Source: Oscillospiraceae bacterium (GTDB lineage: Bacteria > Bacillota > Clostridia > Oscillospirales > Ruminococcaceae). Taken from it: 64,000 nt of DNA. The notes below the pieces were generated by a model. The model was not told the origin of the DNA and did no database searches. It saw only the letters and a list, made by a program, of their open reading frames with translations. The translations under genes were made by a program, and so were the position numbers. How positions within the stretch are numbered: position 1 is the stretch's first letter; each line of letters begins with the position of its first letter. The DNA lies in assembly GCA_017483465.1 (NCBI GenBank), contig JAFUWN010000076.1:1-64000 (forward strand), given 5' to 3'. Shown here piece by piece: positions 1-9,365 of this stretch.

Positions 1-1
1 C

Positions 2-850
2 GGAAGAATTCTCGAGGCTCGGGTTACAACCTGTGACAGCAATCATAATATGTGGGTCAATCTGCCCTGTATGCGGGGCATAATCCCCCGTGAAGAAGGT
101 GCTGTCGGCATTGCAGAAGGCGAACTGCGTGATATTGCTCTGATCGCCAGAGTCGGAAAGCCTGTCTGCTTTAAAGTCATCCGTTTTGATACGGATGAGT
201 ACGGCGAGGAAATCGCTGTATTATCCCGCCGTGCTGTTCAGGAACAGTGCATGGCACAGTTTCTCAGTCAGCTCTGTCCCGGAGATATTATCGATGCCAG
301 AGTGACACATCTGGAGCCGTTCGGAGCTTTTGTGGATATTGGCTCGGGAATTGCCTCTATGGTACCAATCGACGCAATTTCTGTCTCCAGGATTTCACAT
401 CCGTCTGACAGATTTACAGTCGGTCAGAATATCCGGGTAATCATCAAGGGCAGACAGGACAGGAGAATTTTGCTTTCTCACAAAGAACTGCTCGGCACAT
501 GGGAGGAGAATGCGGCATTATTCCACGTCGGTGAGACGACATGCGGCATTGTGCGTTCTGTCGAGAAATACGGCGTATTTATTGAATTAATGCCTAATCT
601 GGCAGGCCTTGCGGAACTTCGTCAGCCTGTCGAGGTCGGTCAGCGTACCAGTGTTTACATCAAAGCCCTGATTCCTGAAAAACTCAAAGTCAAGCTGATT
701 CTGGTAGATGTCTGTGAAGACAATGCCAAGCCTGAACCTCTGCGGTATTTCTATCATGAAGATCATATTGATCACTGGATTTATACTCCCAAAGGTTCCG
801 GAAAATATATTGATACCGTATTTGACGGCAATCTGACAGGCATTTTATAA
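2..850 (+). CDS. S1 RNA-binding domain protein (5' end outside window)
   Basis: The frame is open to the left edge of the window with no stop before the first ATG at 50. Residues upstream of that ATG continue the same fold, so the gene almost certainly starts outside the window. Two complete S1 (OB-fold) domains are visible: one starting at 'GDIIDARVTHLEPFGAFVDI' and one starting at 'GIVRSVEKYGVFIEL'. A more degenerate S1-like segment containing 'RGIIPREE' lies before them. S1 domains bind single-stranded RNA. Multi-S1 proteins of this type in clostridia are often annotated as ribosomal protein S1 homologues, but the short length and the missing N-terminus prevent an exact call. A strong terminator follows the stop codon. 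Confidence 0.75.
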   Translation, partial: GRILEARVTTCDSNHNMWVNLPCMRGIIPREEGAVGIAEGELRDIALIARVGKPVCFKVIRFDTDEYGEEIAVLSRRAVQEQCMAQFLSQLCPGDIIDARVTHLEPFGAFVDIGSGIASMVPIDAISVSRISHPSDRFTVGQNIRVIIKGRQDRRILLSHKELLGTWEENAALFHVGETTCGIVRSVEKYGVFIELMPNLAGLAELRQPVEVGQRTSVYIKALIPEKLKVKLILVDVCEDNAKPEPLRYFYHEDHIDHWIYTPKGSGKYIDTVFDGNLTGIL

Positions 851-864
851 TGCAGGTTCCGTAT

Positions 865-897
865 CCGGTTCTCTTCGGAGAACCGGACTTTTTTTAT
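865..897 (+). terminator. Rho-independent terminator of the S1-domain gene
   Basis: A perfect stem CCGGTTCT...AGAACCGG (865-886, loop around TTCG) is followed by a run of seven T. It lies directly after the stop codon and overlaps the 3' end of the convergent thioredoxin gene. On the minus strand the hairpin has no U-run, so it is a plus-strand terminator. Confidence 0.9.
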
Positions 898-1202
898 AAT
901 ATTTTTTTAATTTCTTCGACAGAAATATTTAATTCAAATTTCCTGAAAATTTCAGCATTTTTGAATACGATCACAGTCGGCAGATTCCTGATCTGATAAC
1001 GCTCTGCAAGATGTTTTTCTGTATCTGTATTGACAGAATATGCAGAAAGCTGATTTTCATAATCATCAGAAAGCTGATCGAGTTCCGGTGCGAGTACTCT
1101 GCACGGAGCACACCATGAAGCATAGAAATCCACCAGCACCGGATGGAGCTTGCTTTCTTCCAGAATTTCATCAAAATATTTTTCCGAAGTCTGATACAGC
1201 AT
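894..1202 (-). CDS. Thioredoxin-like protein
   Basis: This is a 102-residue thioredoxin-fold protein. The redox motif is WCAPC (Cys31 and Cys34), where classical thioredoxin has WCGPC. The cis-proline follows at 'NLPTVIVF' (Pro75). Thioredoxins reduce protein disulfides in the cytoplasm, and no signal peptide is seen. The frame extends further upstream, but the ATG at 1202 is preferred because AGAAGGG lies just before it, inside the longer reading. Gly to Ala in the active-site motif is seen in some thioredoxin paralogues and changes redox potential in characterised enzymes. The gene stands alone on the minus strand, so a specific partner cannot be named. Confidence 0.88.
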   Translation of the reverse strand: MLYQTSEKYFDEILEESKLHPVLVDFYASWCAPCRVLAPELDQLSDDYENQLSAYSVNTDTEKHLAERYQIRNLPTVIVFKNAEIFRKFELNISVEEIKKIL

Positions 1203-1227
1203 AATAAATCCCTTCTTTCTGATTGTT

Positions 1228-1257
1228 ATCATAGCACATTTTTGTGATACCTGTCAA
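1228..1257 (-). promoter_or_regulatory. Promoter of the thioredoxin-like gene
   Basis: On the minus strand, TTGACA (1257-1252) and TATGAT (1233-1228) are separated by 18 bp. A TGc extension sits directly upstream of the -10 box. Confidence 0.7.
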
Positions 1258-1365
1258 GTATTTTATTTGATATTTATGCATTCTGACGAATTTTCAGAAA
1301 CTTCCATAAAATCAGCATTCTCAGAACGTATGATAAATAAAGCAAACAGAAAGGAGCTTTTTCTT

Positions 1366-2607
1366 ATGAAAATCAAAAAAATCATCAGCGTTCTGACAGC
1401 ATGTATGTTACTCTCCGGATGCGGTGCCGTTCAGGAGGAGCCTGCTCAGAAGTTAGTCTCTGAAATTCCTGCTCAGTCCGTCAGCGTTACAGATTCAGAT
1501 CAGAATTTTCATGATTCTCAAATGCAGTTCGCCCTGAAACTCTTTCAGCAGAATGTCACAGAAAATCCGGAGCAGAATATATTAGTTTCTCCCTTGTCTG
1601 TCATGCTGGCTCTCTCCATGACTGCCAACGGTGCAGAAAATCAGACTCGTTCCGAAATGGAACAGGTGCTCGGCAGTCCTCTTTCTGATCTGAATCAGGA
1701 TTTATACAGCTATATCCAGAAACTTCCGTCAAGCGAAAATGCGAAACTCTCGATTGCAAATTCTGTCTGGTTCAGAGACAGGGAGAATTTTACTGTCAAT
1801 GCCGATTTTCTTCAGAAAAATGAAACTTACTATCAGGCTGATATTTATCAGGAAGCTTTTGATCAGAAAACTTGTGATCAAATTAACAATTGGGTCGATG
1901 AAAAGACAGATCATATGATTTCTAAGATCATCAATGAAATCGACAGCAATACAATGATGTATCTGATCAATGCTCTCGCATTCGATGCCGAATGGCAGCA
2001 TATCTATGAAGAAACTGATATCCGTGAGGGCAGAGCGTTTAAAAATATCTCCGGTGTCAAGCAGACTGTTACAATGATGCATTCCAGCGAATATAACTAC
2101 CTGGAATCCGAACAGGCGACAGGCTTTCTCAAATTCTATCAGGACGGCTACAGCTTTGCCGCTATCCTGCCGGATGAATCAATCCCGATTGATGAGTATA
2201 TTTCTAATCTGACAGCAGAAGATCTTTCTGCTATGCTCAAAAATGTTCAGAATACGGAAGTCAGTGCAGAAATGCCGAAATTCAAAAGCGAATATGATAC
2301 TTCTCTTGTAAATACGCTCCGGAATATGGGAATGCAGAATGCTTTCACAGAATCAGCCGATTTCTCCGGAATCAGTTCAGATACATATTTATATATCAGT
2401 GATGTGCTTCATAAGACTTTTATTCAGGTCGATGAAAGAGGCACAAAAGCCGGTGCTGTGACGGCCGTTGCTATGGAGAGAAACGGCTTGTCTGTCGAGC
2501 ATGAACCGAAATTTGTCATTCTCGACAGACCTTTTGTCTATATGATTATTGATAATGCGAATCAATTACCTGTGTTTATTGGAACATTAAAAGAAATACA
2601 GGATTGA
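1366..2607 (+). CDS. Serpin-family lipoprotein 1
   Basis: This 413-residue serpin-family protein begins with a lipoprotein signal (hydrophobic stretch and lipobox LSGC near residue 18), so it should be anchored to the outer face of the membrane. The body has the serpin hallmarks: 'NILVSPLSVMLALSMTANGA' near the N-terminus, the hinge 'GTKAGAVTAV', and the C-terminal signature 'LDRPFVYMII...PVFIGT'. Serpins trap proteases by cleavage of the exposed reactive loop. The ATG at 1366 is chosen because AAGGAG precedes it and the signal peptide starts there; the frame runs further upstream but adds no signal-like sequence. It is the first of three paralogues in tandem, 12 bp before the next. Confidence 0.93.
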   Translation: MKIKKIISVLTACMLLSGCGAVQEEPAQKLVSEIPAQSVSVTDSDQNFHDSQMQFALKLFQQNVTENPEQNILVSPLSVMLALSMTANGAENQTRSEMEQVLGSPLSDLNQDLYSYIQKLPSSENAKLSIANSVWFRDRENFTVNADFLQKNETYYQADIYQEAFDQKTCDQINNWVDEKTDHMISKIINEIDSNTMMYLINALAFDAEWQHIYEETDIREGRAFKNISGVKQTVTMMHSSEYNYLESEQATGFLKFYQDGYSFAAILPDESIPIDEYISNLTAEDLSAMLKNVQNTEVSAEMPKFKSEYDTSLVNTLRNMGMQNAFTESADFSGISSDTYLYISDVLHKTFIQVDERGTKAGAVTAVAMERNGLSVEHEPKFVILDRPFVYMIIDNANQLPVFIGTLKEIQD

Positions 2608-2619
2608 AAGGGGATTCCC

Positions 2620-3849
2620 ATGAAATATAAAAAAATTATATGCTGTCTGCTGCTGATGCTGACTCTCTCCGGATGTTCCGGAACTGCCAGTCTGAATGCC
2701 GGTGCTCAGAAACAGAAAATCGAAATTCAGGAACTGACGGACGATTTCAAAAAGAATCAAATGCAATTCGCTGTCAATCTGTTTCAGGAAACTGCCTTGC
2801 AGAATCCGGACGGAAATTTATTAATTTCTCCCTTGTCTGTCATGACAGCACTTTCTATGACGGCAAACGGTGCTAAAAATCAGACTCTTTCTGAAATAGA
2901 ACAGGTGCTCGGCAGTGATATTTCTGATCTGAATCAGAATTTATACAGCTATCTCCAGACTCTGCCGTCAAGCGGAAAAACAAAATTTTCGATTGCAAAT
3001 TCTATCTGGTTCAGAGATACAGAGGCTCTGAAAGTCAATCCGGAGTTTATTCAGAATAATGTCAATTATTATGACTGTGATCTCTATCAGGAAGCCTTTA
3101 CACCGGAAACATGCGATAAAATTAATCAATGGGTTGATAAAAATACAGATCATCAGATTAATCATGTTATTGATCATATGAATCCTGAAGATATGCTGTA
3201 TCTGATCAATGCTCTTTCTTTTGACGGCAAATGGCTCGAACCTTATGAAAAAGATAAGATTGAAAAGCAGAGATTTGAAAATTTCGATCATCAGGGCACA
3301 ACCGTCAGCATGATGAAGTCAGAAGAAATTTATTATATCAGCTCAGACCATGCAGAAGGCTTTTTAAAGCCTTATCAGGACGGGTACAGTTTTGCGGCGA
3401 TTCTTCCGGATGAAGAGATTTCTGTCAATGAGTATATCGCTTCTCTGGATTCTGAAACGCTCTCCGATATGCTGAATCATCCTGATACAAATGCAGAAAT
3501 TATCGCCGGTATTCCGAAATTCAGCAGTGATTTCAATATTTCAGCAAAAGAAATTCTGTTTGAAATGGGAATCCAGACCGCTTTCACAGATGATGCCGAT
3601 TTTTCTGACATGGCAGAATATCAGAATCAGAAAGATGCCCTGAAAATCGGAGAAGTTCTGCATAAAACACATATCGAAGTGGATGAGCAGGGAACAAAAG
3701 CTTCTGCTGTGACGGCCGTCATCATGATGAATAAAGCAGAAGCAATGCAAAAATCTGTCATTCTGAACAGGCCTTTTGTCTATCTGATTATTGATGATGC
3801 CAATAAACTGCCTGTCTTTATCGGCACAGTCAGAGAAATACGGGATTGA
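2620..3849 (+). CDS. Serpin-family lipoprotein 2
   Basis: This is a 409-residue paralogue of the preceding gene with a lipoprotein signal (lipobox LSGC), the conserved 'LLISPLSVMTALSMTANGAK' segment, a hinge 'GTKASAVTAV' and the C-terminal signature 'LNRPFVYLII...PVFIGT'. The 12-bp gap from serpin 1 contains AAAGGGG ahead of ATG, so the two are probably one transcript. The reactive loop after the hinge differs from serpin 1 and is rich in Met, Asn, Lys and Ala. This suggests a different target protease, but the scissile bond cannot be fixed from sequence alone because these loops are longer than in classical serpins. Confidence 0.93.
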   Translation: MKYKKIICCLLLMLTLSGCSGTASLNAGAQKQKIEIQELTDDFKKNQMQFAVNLFQETALQNPDGNLLISPLSVMTALSMTANGAKNQTLSEIEQVLGSDISDLNQNLYSYLQTLPSSGKTKFSIANSIWFRDTEALKVNPEFIQNNVNYYDCDLYQEAFTPETCDKINQWVDKNTDHQINHVIDHMNPEDMLYLINALSFDGKWLEPYEKDKIEKQRFENFDHQGTTVSMMKSEEIYYISSDHAEGFLKPYQDGYSFAAILPDEEISVNEYIASLDSETLSDMLNHPDTNAEIIAGIPKFSSDFNISAKEILFEMGIQTAFTDDADFSDMAEYQNQKDALKIGEVLHKTHIEVDEQGTKASAVTAVIMMNKAEAMQKSVILNRPFVYLIIDDANKLPVFIGTVREIRD

Positions 3850-3874
3850 TTTTTTAAATAAAATATGTTATAAT
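3846..3874 (+). promoter_or_regulatory. Extended -10 promoter before serpin 3
   Basis: TTGATT (3846-3851), a 17-bp spacer and TATAAT (3869-3874) with TGt immediately upstream. Serpin 3 therefore has its own start signal although it sits just after serpin 2. The -35 box overlaps the serpin 2 stop region. Confidence 0.75.
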
Positions 3875-3908
3875 AAAAATAACAGTTCTGAAAAGGAGAA
3901 TGAAACAT

Positions 3909-5333
3909 ATGAAACATAAAAAAATAATATCTGTACTGCTGTTATGCAGCTTCCTGCTCGCCGGATGCGGAGCACAGTCCGAAGTCAGTGATTCTAACAG
4001 TTCGGTAAAAATGGAAGAAACCTCTGCTCCGACAGAAGCACAGACCACAGAACCTGAAACAGAAGCCGTTTCTGAAACCTCTCCGGAAACGGAAACGGAT
4101 TCGGAATCAGAAACCCACGAGGAAACGCCAGAAGAAACCGTCCCGGAAACAGAGGAAAGTACTGCTTCTGTGGAAATCACATCATTAATAGGAGAAAATG
4201 ATATAAGTGCAGAGTTTCAGGAAAATCAAATGAATCTGGCCGTTACACTCCTGCGAAGAAGAGCCGAACAGGATGATAATAAAAATATTCTGATTTCTCC
4301 GCTTTCTGTCTCGACTGCCCTCGCTATGACGGCAAACGGTGCGGACGGCTCTACTAAAACGCAGATGGAACAGTTTTTCAATCAGGATATTGATACACTC
4401 AATACAGATCTGAAAAATTATACAGATTCCCTGACATCTTCAGAAAAAGCGAAATTCGTTTCGGCAAATTCTGTCTGGATTAAACAGACAAATGATATTA
4501 CTGTCAAAGAAGATTTTCTTAAAACAGCGGATGAAGTCTATCAGGCCGAAGTCTTTGAAGAACCTTTTACACCTGATACAAAAGAGAAAATCAATCACTG
4601 GGTGGATGAAAATACAGATCATATGATTGATGAAATTATTGATGATATTAATAAAGATGCTGTGATGTATCTGATTAACGCCCTGACATTCGATGCCCAG
4701 TGGTCAGATCAGTATGATGACTATCAGGTCGAAGACGGTATTTTTACATCTGCTGACGGCACGGAACGGACAGTTTCTATGATGAGTTCCAGAGAATCCG
4801 GCTATCTTGATGACGGCAATGCAACAGGCTTTACGAAGTACTATAAAGGCGGTTATGAATTTGTTGCTTTGCTTCCCAATGAAAATACAGACATCCGGAA
4901 TTATTTAAATACGCTCGATTCTGAAAAAATCCTGGATTTATTGCAGCACCCGCAGGATTTCGATGTTGATGCCAAACTTCCGGCTTTCGAGAGCGAATAT
5001 GAAGCAAATCTGAACGATACTCTCAAAAATATGGGCATAGTGGATGCATTTTCCCATGAAAATGCGGATTTCTCTAAAATGGCAGATGTCAGCGGCCCTG
5101 GTGAAAAGCTTTGTATCAGTAATGTACTGCATAAAACTTATATTTCCGTAGATAAGAACGGTACAAAAGCCGCTGCTGTAACATCTGTTGAAATGATGGC
5201 AACAGGTTCGGCCCCCAGGAAAGAACGGGAAGTCAAAGAAGTCATCCTCGACAGACCGTTTGTCTATATGATCGTAGATACCAGAAATTACCTTCCGTTA
5301 TTTATGGGATTCGTCACAGATATTGAATCATAA
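3909..5333 (+). CDS. Serpin-family lipoprotein 3 with Glu/Thr-rich linker
   Basis: This is a 474-residue serpin with lipobox LAGC. Unlike its two neighbours it carries a linker of about 55 residues rich in Glu, Thr, Ser and Pro between the lipidated Cys and the serpin body, which would hold the inhibitor away from the cell wall. Serpin features are 'ILISPLSVSTALAMTANGAD', the hinge 'GTKAAAVTSV' and 'LDRPFVYMIV...LPLFMGFV'. Two ATGs are possible: 3900, one base after AGGAG, and 3909, ten bases after it. The latter is preferred on spacing. It has its own promoter and a strong terminator, so it can be expressed apart from the first two. Confidence 0.92.
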   Translation: MKHKKIISVLLLCSFLLAGCGAQSEVSDSNSSVKMEETSAPTEAQTTEPETEAVSETSPETETDSESETHEETPEETVPETEESTASVEITSLIGENDISAEFQENQMNLAVTLLRRRAEQDDNKNILISPLSVSTALAMTANGADGSTKTQMEQFFNQDIDTLNTDLKNYTDSLTSSEKAKFVSANSVWIKQTNDITVKEDFLKTADEVYQAEVFEEPFTPDTKEKINHWVDENTDHMIDEIIDDINKDAVMYLINALTFDAQWSDQYDDYQVEDGIFTSADGTERTVSMMSSRESGYLDDGNATGFTKYYKGGYEFVALLPNENTDIRNYLNTLDSEKILDLLQHPQDFDVDAKLPAFESEYEANLNDTLKNMGIVDAFSHENADFSKMADVSGPGEKLCISNVLHKTYISVDKNGTKAAAVTSVEMMATGSAPRKEREVKEVILDRPFVYMIVDTRNYLPLFMGFVTDIES

Positions 5334-5345
5334 CATGATTTTATA

Positions 5346-5383
5346 TGAGCATGTATATCAGTCATACATGCTCATGATTTTTT
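5346..5383 (+). terminator. Terminator after the serpin cluster
   Basis: Stem TGAGCATGTAT / ATACATGCTCA (5346-5374) with a short loop, followed by TGATTTTTT. It closes the serpin block. Confidence 0.85.
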
Positions 5384-5394
5384 ACACAGATTGC

Positions 5395-5423
5395 TTGACT
5401 TTTCAGAAAATCTGCTATATAAT
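5395..5423 (+). promoter_or_regulatory. Promoter of the 188-residue unknown gene
   Basis: TTGACT (5395-5400), 17 bp, TATAAT (5418-5423). This is close to consensus, so the gene downstream should be well expressed. Confidence 0.8.
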
Positions 5424-5460
5424 AATATTATGAAAATTTTCAGGAAAGGAACCTATTCCA

Positions 5461-6027
5461 ATGACCGAATCAGATGTAATTAAAAATGCAAAACGCTGTC
5501 TGGAACTGCTTGCAAAAGGCATCGACCCTCTCACGGGGGAACCCGTTCCGGAAAATGATGTTGTCAGAAAGCCCGCTCTGATCAAATATCTGAATTTTAC
5601 TGCTGATCTTCTGGAAAAAAATTTCTCTGAAATACAGAATCCTGAACGCTTCTTTGTTTCCGAAGAAAGAAAAGCACAATTTCAGGCTGTAAACGATATG
5701 ATAACAATTTCCAATATTTCAAAAGTCATCAATGCCGGAGTTTCTTTTGATGAAAACGGTTTTATTCCGACACAAGGCATTTCTGAATGGCTCGAAAACA
5801 AAGGCCTGCTCGAAAAAAAGGAAATTCCAAACGGAAGTTACCGCAGAATGGCAACAGAGCAAGCCGCTGATTTCGGAATCACAAATCTGTATAATTCTAA
5901 TCATAATTTTAAGAGCGTTATGTTTAACAGGCAGGCTCAGCAGTGGATTTATGATTCTATTGATGAAATTTCAGAATTCTGTACGCAGAATGAACAGAAA
6001 TTTTCCAGAATTAAGATATATCCGTAA
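5461..6027 (+). CDS. Protein of unknown function, 188 residues
   Basis: The family was not recognised. The product is soluble, with no signal peptide or membrane segment. The N-terminus contains 'KGIDPLTGEPVPENDVVR', and the C-terminal half has 'GISEWLENKGLLEKKEIPNG' followed by 'YRRMATEQAADFGI'. The latter reads like a small winged-helix-like element, as in phage antirepressor C-terminal domains, but this is only a resemblance. A near-consensus promoter and AGGAAAGGA precede the ATG. It lies between the serpin terminator and the xylanase and is probably monocistronic. Confidence 0.75.
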   Translation: MTESDVIKNAKRCLELLAKGIDPLTGEPVPENDVVRKPALIKYLNFTADLLEKNFSEIQNPERFFVSEERKAQFQAVNDMITISNISKVINAGVSFDENGFIPTQGISEWLENKGLLEKKEIPNGSYRRMATEQAADFGITNLYNSNHNFKSVMFNRQAQQWIYDSIDEISEFCTQNEQKFSRIKIYP

Positions 6028-6101
6028 TACTTAGATTATGATTTCCGGCTGTATATAAAACGGCTCGAAAATTAAAATAAATTTTAAAGGGGAAATTTTG
6101 T

Positions 6102-9100
6102 ATGAAAAAATCAAGACTCACCGCAGGTATCATGACCGCCGCTATGCTGATTTCAGCTCTGCCCGTCATGAATGCCTATGCCGAAGATGTCGAACTTGTC
6201 AATGATACGTTTGAAGACAGTTTCGGCACATGGAAAGCCCGTACCTCCGGAAGTACGGAATTAAGCCTTTCTGATACATATGCAAATTCCGGAAGCAAGT
6301 CGCTCTATGTCACCGGCAGAACTGTCAGCTGGAACGGTGCCGGAGCTTCCATGATCGGTACTATGTATGCAGGAAAGCAGTATACACTCAGTGTCGCTGT
6401 CATGTATGATGACGAAACAGTCGGCGGTCAGAATCAGCAGTTTAATCTGCAATGCTTATACACAGATGCCAACGGCAAGGAAAATTATAAATATATCAGC
6501 AGTGTCAATGCCAGGGCAGGAGAATGGAGTGTCATCAACGGAACTTATACTGTTCCGGAAGATGCCAAAAATATTGTTGTCTATGTCGAAGCCGCTACAC
6601 TCAGTGATTTCTATATGGATGATTTTACTGTCAAAGGTGAGAAAATCGAGAATACTGATAAAACAGACGGTTTCTCTGATAATTTCGATGACGGAACTGT
6701 CATGGAATGGCAGGGGAGAGGTTCACAGACAACTCTGCAAGTAACGGATAAATACGCTCACAGCGGAACGTATTCGCTCTATACAGACGGCCGTCAGCAG
6801 CTCTGGAACGGTGCAACCTGCAATAAAGCCTTAGTCCTCGAAGCAGGAGGCTATTACAGATTCGGCTGCTATGTCCTCTATGACGGTGATGATTATACAG
6901 ATACACAGAAATTTTCGATCAATCTGCAATATGATCTGAACGGTAAGGAAAATTACTATACAATCTATACAGAGACAGCGAACAAAGGCGAATGGACTTA
7001 TATCGGCACAGAATGCACCATCCCGGAAGGGGCTTCTAACATGTATGTCTATGTCCAGACAGCCTATAAGCCGGAATCTGCCGTAACCAGTCAGGATTTA
7101 ATGGGCTTCTATCTCGATGATATCACCGGAGAAAGACTCCCTGATCCTGCCATTCAGGAGGATATTGCCTCTCTGAAAGATATTTATGCCGATGATTTCA
7201 AAATCGGCTGTGCTGTCGCTGGTGCGGAATTTACACAGGGTGCGACTAAAGATTTGATTCTGAAGCATTATAACAGCGTGACCATCGGAAACGAACTCAA
7301 ACCCGAAGCCGTTCTTGATCAGAGTGCAACTCTCGCTTATATGGAATCCAATAACGGAGATCAGACCAATCCGCAGATTTCTCTGAAACAAGCCTCTGCT
7401 ATGCTCAAATTCTGTGAGGATAATAATCTTGATTTAAGAGGTCATGTCTTAGTATGGCACAGTCAGACTCCGGACTGGTTCTTTAAAGAAAATTATGATG
7501 CTAACGCTGATTTCGTCTCTCCCGAAATCATGGACAAGCGTATGGAAAATTATATCAAGAATGTCATGAATGCCATCAAGACAGAATATCCGAAGCTGAA
7601 TGTTTATTCCTGGGATGTCGTGAACGAAGCCGCTTCCGATTCCGGTACTATGAGAAATGCCGGTGCCTACTCTCAGGGCGACGGCTCTTCCGGATGGGTC
7701 AGTGTCTACGGCGATCAGAGCTATATCAAGAAAGCTTTCACCTATGCGAGAAAATACGCTCCGGAGGGCTGTAAGCTGTTCTATAATGATTATAACGAAT
7801 ACAGTGAGAATAAATTAAAATATATCCAGTCGGATATTCTGAAAGATTTAATCGATGCGAAATTAATTGACGGTATGGGTATGCAGTCGCATATCGGTAT
7901 GAGTTCTCCTTCAATCGCTCAGTATGAAGCCGCTTTAAGAAGCTATGCCGATTTAGGCCTTGAAATTCAGGTCACGGAACTTGATGTATCTCTGAGATCA
8001 AATTCTGATGAAGATCTGCTCGCCTTAGCTGAAAGATACCGTCAGTGCTTCGATATGTATAAGAGAGTCAAGGCAGACGGTGTAAATCTGTCAGCAGTCG
8101 TACTCTGGGGCATTACGGATTCTACCAGCTGGATCGGCGGCTATCCGTTGTTATTCGATAAAGATTATCAGGCCAAAGCCGCTTATTATGCCGTTGCTGA
8201 TACCACCGCAGAAGTACAGACCATCCAGACAGCAAGAGCTTATCTTTATGACGGTTCTGAACAACAACGGCTTCTTGCATTCGATGCACAGACTGAAAAT
8301 GCAATTGGTAATGCAGGAACATTTAAAGCGGCATGGAGTACAAAAAATAATTATCTGACACTCTGTGTAAATGCAAAGAAAGCCGGAACTCTTACCGTTT
8401 CAGGAGAAATGATCGAAAACGGAGCGGCTTCTATCGAACTTCAGACAGGAGAAAATATTTTCCAAGTTGCAATAAAAGATAAAAAATCTCTTGGCGATTC
8501 TCTCCGTATTGATCTGACTCTGAACGGCGAAAACTGGAATTCACTGGGTGAACCTGTTCCATCAAGCTATGGGAAAATTATGATTGCAGAAATTCCAGCG
8601 ATCGCCGAAGCCGTACAGGGAACACCTAAAATCGATGGCGAAATTGATGACATCTGGAAGACTGCGAAAACAATTCAGATAGATAATTATTCTATGGGTA
8701 ACGGTGCGACCGGAACTGCTAAAATTTTATGGGATAACAAGAATATCTATGTTCTGGCAGAAGTCAAAGACCCTGTACTCAGCAAGGCAAGCAATAACAG
8801 CTATGAACAGGATACTGTTGAAATTTTCTTAGATGAGAATAATCATAAATCGACTGCTTATGAAGCGGATGATATTCAGGTCAGAACGAATTTCGATAAC
8901 GAAAAAACTGTCACTGACGGTCTTTCTACAGACAGATTCACATCAGCGACTGCAAAGACTGCTGACGGCTATCTGGTAGAATTTGCAATTCCGTCTACTC
9001 TGGGCGGATTCAAAGCAAATCAGATTGTCGGCTTCGATGCTCAGGTCAATGATGACGGTACAGGCGACGGAAAAAGAACTTCTATTGCAAACTGGTATGA

Positions 9101-9365
9101 TCTTTCCGGTATGGGCTATACAGATGTCTCCGGTCTCGGACTGCTGAAACTCACCGGAGAAACAGAAACCATGCTCGGTGATGTCGATGAAAACGGTACG
9201 ATTAATATTCTGGATGTCATCACGCTGAATAAGGCTGTTCTCGGTAAAGAATCGCTCAGTAAACAGGCGGAAATCAATGCTGATGTCGATCTGAACGGAA
9301 CACCGGATTCTACTGACTCGCTGACGATTCTGAAATATATTGTCGGGCTGGTGACTTCATTCTGA
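6102..9365 (+). CDS. Secreted GH10 endo-1,4-beta-xylanase, CBM22-CBM22-GH10-CBM9-dockerin
   Basis: This 1087-residue modular enzyme hydrolyses internal beta-1,4 bonds of xylan. The order is: signal peptide (1-27, cleavage after AYA), two CBM22-like modules (about 28-165 and 190-345), a GH10 barrel (about 348-697), a beta-rich region of unclear family (about 700-820), a CBM9-like module (about 823-1016) and a type I dockerin (about 1024-1087) with two Ca-binding repeats. The GH10 acid/base is Glu509 in 'WDVVNEA' and the nucleophile is Glu626 in 'QVTELDVS'. The dockerin implies docking to a cohesin, and none is encoded in this window. A good AAAGGGG precedes the ATG. The stop codon shares one base with the next gene's start. 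Confidence 0.95.
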   Translation: MKKSRLTAGIMTAAMLISALPVMNAYAEDVELVNDTFEDSFGTWKARTSGSTELSLSDTYANSGSKSLYVTGRTVSWNGAGASMIGTMYAGKQYTLSVAVMYDDETVGGQNQQFNLQCLYTDANGKENYKYISSVNARAGEWSVINGTYTVPEDAKNIVVYVEAATLSDFYMDDFTVKGEKIENTDKTDGFSDNFDDGTVMEWQGRGSQTTLQVTDKYAHSGTYSLYTDGRQQLWNGATCNKALVLEAGGYYRFGCYVLYDGDDYTDTQKFSINLQYDLNGKENYYTIYTETANKGEWTYIGTECTIPEGASNMYVYVQTAYKPESAVTSQDLMGFYLDDITGERLPDPAIQEDIASLKDIYADDFKIGCAVAGAEFTQGATKDLILKHYNSVTIGNELKPEAVLDQSATLAYMESNNGDQTNPQISLKQASAMLKFCEDNNLDLRGHVLVWHSQTPDWFFKENYDANADFVSPEIMDKRMENYIKNVMNAIKTEYPKLNVYSWDVVNEAASDSGTMRNAGAYSQGDGSSGWVSVYGDQSYIKKAFTYARKYAPEGCKLFYNDYNEYSENKLKYIQSDILKDLIDAKLIDGMGMQSHIGMSSPSIAQYEAALRSYADLGLEIQVTELDVSLRSNSDEDLLALAERYRQCFDMYKRVKADGVNLSAVVLWGITDSTSWIGGYPLLFDKDYQAKAAYYAVADTTAEVQTIQTARAYLYDGSEQQRLLAFDAQTENAIGNAGTFKAAWSTKNNYLTLCVNAKKAGTLTVSGEMIENGAASIELQTGENIFQVAIKDKKSLGDSLRIDLTLNGENWNSLGEPVPSSYGKIMIAEIPAIAEAVQGTPKIDGEIDDIWKTAKTIQIDNYSMGNGATGTAKILWDNKNIYVLAEVKDPVLSKASNNSYEQDTVEIFLDENNHKSTAYEADDIQVRTNFDNEKTVTDGLSTDRFTSATAKTADGYLVEFAIPSTLGGFKANQIVGFDAQVNDDGTGDGKRTSIANWYDLSGMGYTDVSGLGLLKLTGETETMLGDVDENGTINILDVITLNKAVLGKESLSKQAEINADVDLNGTPDSTDSLTILKYIVGLVTSF

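Noticed and set aside
1267-1365. N-terminal extension of serpin 1 upstream of 1366.
   Set aside because: The extension is not signal-like, while 1366 has AAGGAG and begins a perfect lipoprotein signal.
6028-6101. Promoter for the xylanase (TGTATATAAA-like sequence near 6050).
   Set aside because: The -35 region is weak, so no separate feature was called; transcription could also come from the strong promoter at 5395.
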